From Pseudomonas sp. GD04019 (GTDB lineage: Bacteria > Pseudomonadota > Gammaproteobacteria > Pseudomonadales > Pseudomonadaceae): 64,000 nucleotides of DNA. The stretch is from the NCBI RefSeq assembly GCF_029837695.1, contig NZ_JAOEEA010000014.1, positions 62,001 through 126,000 of the forward strand. Direction: 5' to 3'. Positions 61,179-64,000 of this stretch are shown in pieces; position 1 is the first letter of the stretch, and each line of letters begins with the position of its first letter. Under the pieces are notes generated by a model that saw nothing but the letters and a program-made list of their open reading frames with translations, searched no databases and had not been told where the DNA came from. A program made the translations under genes and the position numbers.

Positions 61179-61814
61179 TTAACCGCGAGCTTTGACAGCC
61201 GGACGCACCAGCACGTCGCCACCGGTAGCGCCCGGAACGGCACCCTTGACCAGCAGCAGATTACGCTCGGCGTCGACACGGACCACTTCCAGGGACTGCA
61301 CGGTCACGCGCTCGGCGCCAAGATGACCGGACATTTTCTTGCCCTTGAATACACGACCAGGAGTCTGGCACTGGCCGATGGAGCCCGGAGCGCGGTGGGA
61401 AACGGAGTTACCGTGGGTATTGTCCTGACCGCGGAAGTTCCAGCGCTTGATGGTACCGGCATAGCCTTTACCTTTGGACTCACCGGTAACGTCTACCAGT
61501 TGGCCTGCTTGGAACAGTTCGGCAGTGATCTGATCGCCAGCCTGGTATTCGCCGTCCTGCAGACGGAATTCCCAGACGCCACGACCAGCAGCGACATTAG
61601 CCTTGGCGAAATGACCAGCCTGAGCCTTGGTCACGCGGGAAGCACGACGCTCGCCCACAGTTACCTGCACAGCGCGGTAGCCATCGCTTTCTTCGGATTT
61701 GAACTGGGTGACGCGATTCGGCTCGATCTCAATGACCGTAACCGGAATGGAGACACCTTCTTCGGTGAAAATACGGGTCATACCCGCTTTCCGACCGACT
61801 ACACCAATAGTCAT
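61179..61814 (-). CDS. rplC: 50S ribosomal protein L3
   Basis: 211 residues from ATG 61814 (MTIGVVGRKAGMTRIFTEEG); a longer in-frame start lies upstream in the leader. The central loop GNSVSHRAPGSIGQCQTPGR with the methylatable Gln reaches the peptidyl-transferase centre. It starts 83 nt after rpsJ, the largest gap in the S10 segment. Confidence 0.97.
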   Translation of the reverse strand: MTIGVVGRKAGMTRIFTEEGVSIPVTVIEIEPNRVTQFKSEESDGYRAVQVTVGERRASRVTKAQAGHFAKANVAAGRGVWEFRLQDGEYQAGDQITAELFQAGQLVDVTGESKGKGYAGTIKRWNFRGQDNTHGNSVSHRAPGSIGQCQTPGRVFKGKKMSGHLGAERVTVQSLEVVRVDAERNLLLVKGAVPGATGGDVLVRPAVKARG

Positions 61815-61897
61815 GTTGTAAACCTCATGAGTGTACGGGGCTTTCACCCGCTATGGCCGCCCATTTCAGAGCGTTACACGACTAAAACCGCCAGGTT

Positions 61898-62209
61898 TTA
61901 GCCGAGGCTGATCTGCACTTCCACGCCTGCCGCAAGGTCGAGCTTCATCAGCGCGTCGACGGTTTTATCCGTCGGCTGGACGATGTCCAGAACACGCTTG
62001 TGGGTACGAATTTCGTACTGATCACGCGCGTCTTTGTTGACGTGCGGGGAGATCAGAACGGTGTACCGCTCTTTGCGAGTAGGCAGAGGAATAGGACCAC
62101 GCACCTGAGCACCAGTACGTTTCGCGGTTTCCACGATTTCCTGGGTGGATTGATCGATCAGGCGATGGTCAAAAGCCTTCAACCGAATACGGATTTGTTG
62201 GTTTTGCAT
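61898..62209 (-). CDS. rpsJ: 30S ribosomal protein S10
   Basis: 103 residues from ATG 62209 (MQNQQIRIRLKAFDHRLIDQ), with RGPIPLPTRKERYTVLISPH and the C-terminal DLAAGVEVQISLG. S10 also acts as NusE in transcription antitermination. It is the first gene of the S10 operon; the 152-nt gap before it carries the tuf terminator and a short leader. Confidence 0.97.
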   Translation of the reverse strand: MQNQQIRIRLKAFDHRLIDQSTQEIVETAKRTGAQVRGPIPLPTRKERYTVLISPHVNKDARDQYEIRTHKRVLDIVQPTDKTVDALMKLDLAAGVEVQISLG

Positions 62210-62320
62210 TTTGACCTCAGACTCTATCTCTGCTTTCCCCAACGGACGGACTACGCCCGTTAAAAGGAGGCGTGATTGTACGGATGAGCCCCGAGGGTGT
62301 CAACTTTTGACCAGCCAAAA

Positions 62321-62346
62321 GAAAAGGGCCCCGAAGGGCCCTTTTC
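62321..62346 (-). terminator. Terminator of tuf
   Basis: On the minus strand: stem GAAAAGGGCCC / GGGCCCTTTTC around a TTCG tetraloop, then TTTTGG. It lies 15 nt past the tuf stop and separates the str-type unit from the S10 operon. Confidence 0.9.
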
Positions 62347-62361
62347 TCCAGCAGTCGTCGA

Positions 62362-63555
62362 TTACTCGATGACTTTGGCAACCACGCCGGCACCAACGGT
62401 ACGGCCGCCTTCGCGAATGGCGAAACGCAGGCCGTCGTCCATGGCGATCGGCTTGATCAGGGTGACAACCATTTTGATGTTGTCGCCCGGCATTACCATC
62501 TCAACGCCTTCCGGCAGTTCGCACGAACCGGTCACGTCGGTAGTACGGAAGTAGAACTGCGGACGGTAGCCCTTGAAGAACGGGGTGTGGCGACCACCTT
62601 CTTCTTTGGACAGAACGTACACTTCAGCTTCGAACTTGGTGTGCGGCTTGATGGTGCCCGGCTTGGCCAGAACCTGACCACGCTCTACGTCGTCACGCTT
62701 GGTGCCGCGCAGCAGAACACCGCAGTTCTCGCCAGCACGACCTTCGTCGAGCAGCTTGCGGAACATTTCAACGCCAGTGCAGGTGGTCTTGGTGGTTTCA
62801 CGCAGACCAACGATCTCGATTTCTTCCTGGATCTTGACGATGCCGCGCTCAACACGACCGGTTACCACGGTACCGCGGCCGGAGATGGAGAACACGTCTT
62901 CGATCGGCATCAGGAACGGCATGTCGATGGCACGAACCGGCTCAGGGATGTAGGCATCCAGAGTCTCGACCAGCTTCTTAACAGCGCTGGTGCCCATTTC
63001 GTTGTCGTCTTGGCCGTTCAGAGCCATCAGAGCGGAACCGATGATGATCGGAGTGTCGTCGCCCGGGAAGTCGTAGGTGGACAGCAGGTCACGAACTTCC
63101 ATCTCGACCAGTTCCAGCAGCTCAGCGTCGTCCACCATGTCGGCCTTATTCAGGAAGACAACGATGTAAGGAACGCCTACCTGACGGGACAGCAGGATGT
63201 GCTCACGGGTTTGCGGCATCGGGCCATCGGCGGCCGAGCAAACCAGGATCGCGCCGTCCATCTGGGCAGCACCGGTGATCATGTTCTTCACGTAGTCGGC
63301 GTGGCCCGGGCAGTCAACGTGCGCGTAGTGGCGAACGGCCGAGTCGTACTCAACGTGAGCGGTGTTGATGGTGATACCGCGAGCTTTCTCTTCCGGAGCG
63401 GAGTCGATCTTGTCGAAGTCGACCTTGGCCGAACCGAATACTTCGGAGCAGACGCGGGTCAGAGCAGCGGTCAGAGTGGTTTTACCGTGGTCAACGTGAC
63501 CGATGGTGCCAACGTTGACGTGCGGTTTGTTACGTTCGAATTTTTCTTTAGCCAC
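62362..63555 (-). CDS. tuf: Elongation factor Tu
   Basis: 397 residues. GTPase motifs GHVDHGKT (19-26), DCPGHADYVK and NKADMVDD are intact, followed by two beta-barrel domains ending VGAGVVAKVIE. It delivers aminoacyl-tRNA to the ribosome. It lies 30 nt after fusA. Pseudomonads commonly carry a second tuf copy elsewhere, which this window cannot show. Confidence 0.98.
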   Translation of the reverse strand: MAKEKFERNKPHVNVGTIGHVDHGKTTLTAALTRVCSEVFGSAKVDFDKIDSAPEEKARGITINTAHVEYDSAVRHYAHVDCPGHADYVKNMITGAAQMDGAILVCSAADGPMPQTREHILLSRQVGVPYIVVFLNKADMVDDAELLELVEMEVRDLLSTYDFPGDDTPIIIGSALMALNGQDDNEMGTSAVKKLVETLDAYIPEPVRAIDMPFLMPIEDVFSISGRGTVVTGRVERGIVKIQEEIEIVGLRETTKTTCTGVEMFRKLLDEGRAGENCGVLLRGTKRDDVERGQVLAKPGTIKPHTKFEAEVYVLSKEEGGRHTPFFKGYRPQFYFRTTDVTGSCELPEGVEMVMPGDNIKMVVTLIKPIAMDDGLRFAIREGGRTVGAGVVAKVIE

Positions 63556-63585
63556 GACAGTGAACCTCTTGCCTAAAGGGCTGAA

Positions 63586-64000
63586 TCAGCCTTGTTTTTT
63601 AACCAGTGCTTCGACGATGTTCGACGGAGCTTCGGAGTATTTGGAGAATTCCATGGAGTAGCTTGCGCGACCCTGGGACATGGAACGCACGTCGGTCGCG
63701 TAACCGAACATCTCGCCCAGCGGAACCTCAGCACGGATCACCTTGCCGGAAACCGTGTCTTCCATACCCTGGATCAGACCACGACGACGGTTCAGGTCAC
63801 CCATCACGTCACCCATGTAGTCCTCAGGGGTTACCACTTCGACCTTCATGATCGGCTCAAGCACAACACCGCCGCCCTTCTGAGCGAGCTGCTTGGTCGC
63901 CATGGAGGCGGCCACCTTGAACGCCATCTCGTTGGAGTCGACGTCATGGTAGGAACCATCGAACACGGTCGCCTTCAGGCCGATCAGCGGATAGCCGGCG
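63586..64000 (-). CDS. fusA: Elongation factor G (C-terminal part, runs off the window)
   Basis: Only the last 138 or so residues are present; the frame is open to the window edge. FDGSYHDVDSNEMAFKVAAS, EPIMKVEVVTPEDYMGDVMG, DLNRRRGLIQGMED and MFGYATDVRSMSQGRASYSM are domains IV-V of EF-G. It is the translocation GTPase, cotranscribed with tuf. Confidence 0.96.
   Translation of the reverse strand, partial: AGYPLIGLKATVFDGSYHDVDSNEMAFKVAASMATKQLAQKGGGVVLEPIMKVEVVTPEDYMGDVMGDLNRRRGLIQGMEDTVSGKVIRAEVPLGEMFGYATDVRSMSQGRASYSMEFSKYSEAPSNIVEALVKKQG

Overview
The window is high-GC DNA from a Pseudomonas (sensu lato) chromosome. The grounds are the gene order ssb / MFS transporter / uvrA / ... / rplQ-rpoA-rpsD-rpsK-rpsM, the order oprG next to an epimerase and a zinc-starvation-type ABC/DUF3299 operon (the order I recall for PA4063-PA4069 in P. 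aeruginosa), an OprC-type copper receptor beside a DUF2946 gene, a CerN-type ceramidase, and the usual Pseudomonas intergenic REP-like inverted repeats. Species cannot be fixed from the sequence alone.

Layout. 1-3959: end of an ABC permease/DUF3299 operon, oprG, then two sugar-nucleotide SDR genes on the minus strand. 4088-9504: a secreted ceramidase and a DUF1329/DUF1302 envelope pair, all minus. 9647-14690: a TetR regulator diverging from a four-gene, stop/start-overlapped operon (FGGY kinase, class II aldolase, class III aminotransferase, and an aldolase-fold protein that has lost the metal-binding His residues), with a near-perfect 25-bp palindrome between them. It looks like a small, uncharacterised catabolic system. 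15042-16079: AraC-type regulator. 16298-19500: an exported redox group (cytochrome c lipoprotein, Tat-type lactone oxidase, PLP racemase/aldolase-like protein). 19721-24437: flavin monooxygenase, a BchE-like B12/radical-SAM protein and a chemoreceptor. 24562-24927: a small gene behind a strong sigma-54 promoter with two upstream palindromes. 25134-27647: oprC and DUF2946. 27806-30852: a PAS histidine kinase, a two-domain KaiC-like ATPase and a single-domain response regulator. 30868-40596: two iron surface-signalling systems (ECF sigma, FecR, TonB receptor; one with a periplasmic siderophore esterase) diverging from a shared intergenic region that carries a Fur box.

40638-48267 is housekeeping: a DUF3309 peptide, ssb, a YajR-like MFS transporter, uvrA and katG. 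uvrA is preceded by a 154-bp terminal-inverted-repeat element that ends three bases before its GTG start. From 48503 to the end, all on the minus strand, lies the fusA-tuf-S10-spc-alpha ribosomal protein block in conserved order. Its one conspicuous irregularity is a 176-nt rpsN-rpsH gap holding three terminator-shaped hairpins.

No tRNA, rRNA, CRISPR array, prophage or intact insertion sequence was seen. The most interesting places are the kinase/aldolase/aminotransferase operon, the KaiC signalling trio, the sigma-54 promoter with its palindromes, the uvrA-proximal element, the hairpins inside the spc operon, and a ceramidase with Thr at the expected nucleophile position.
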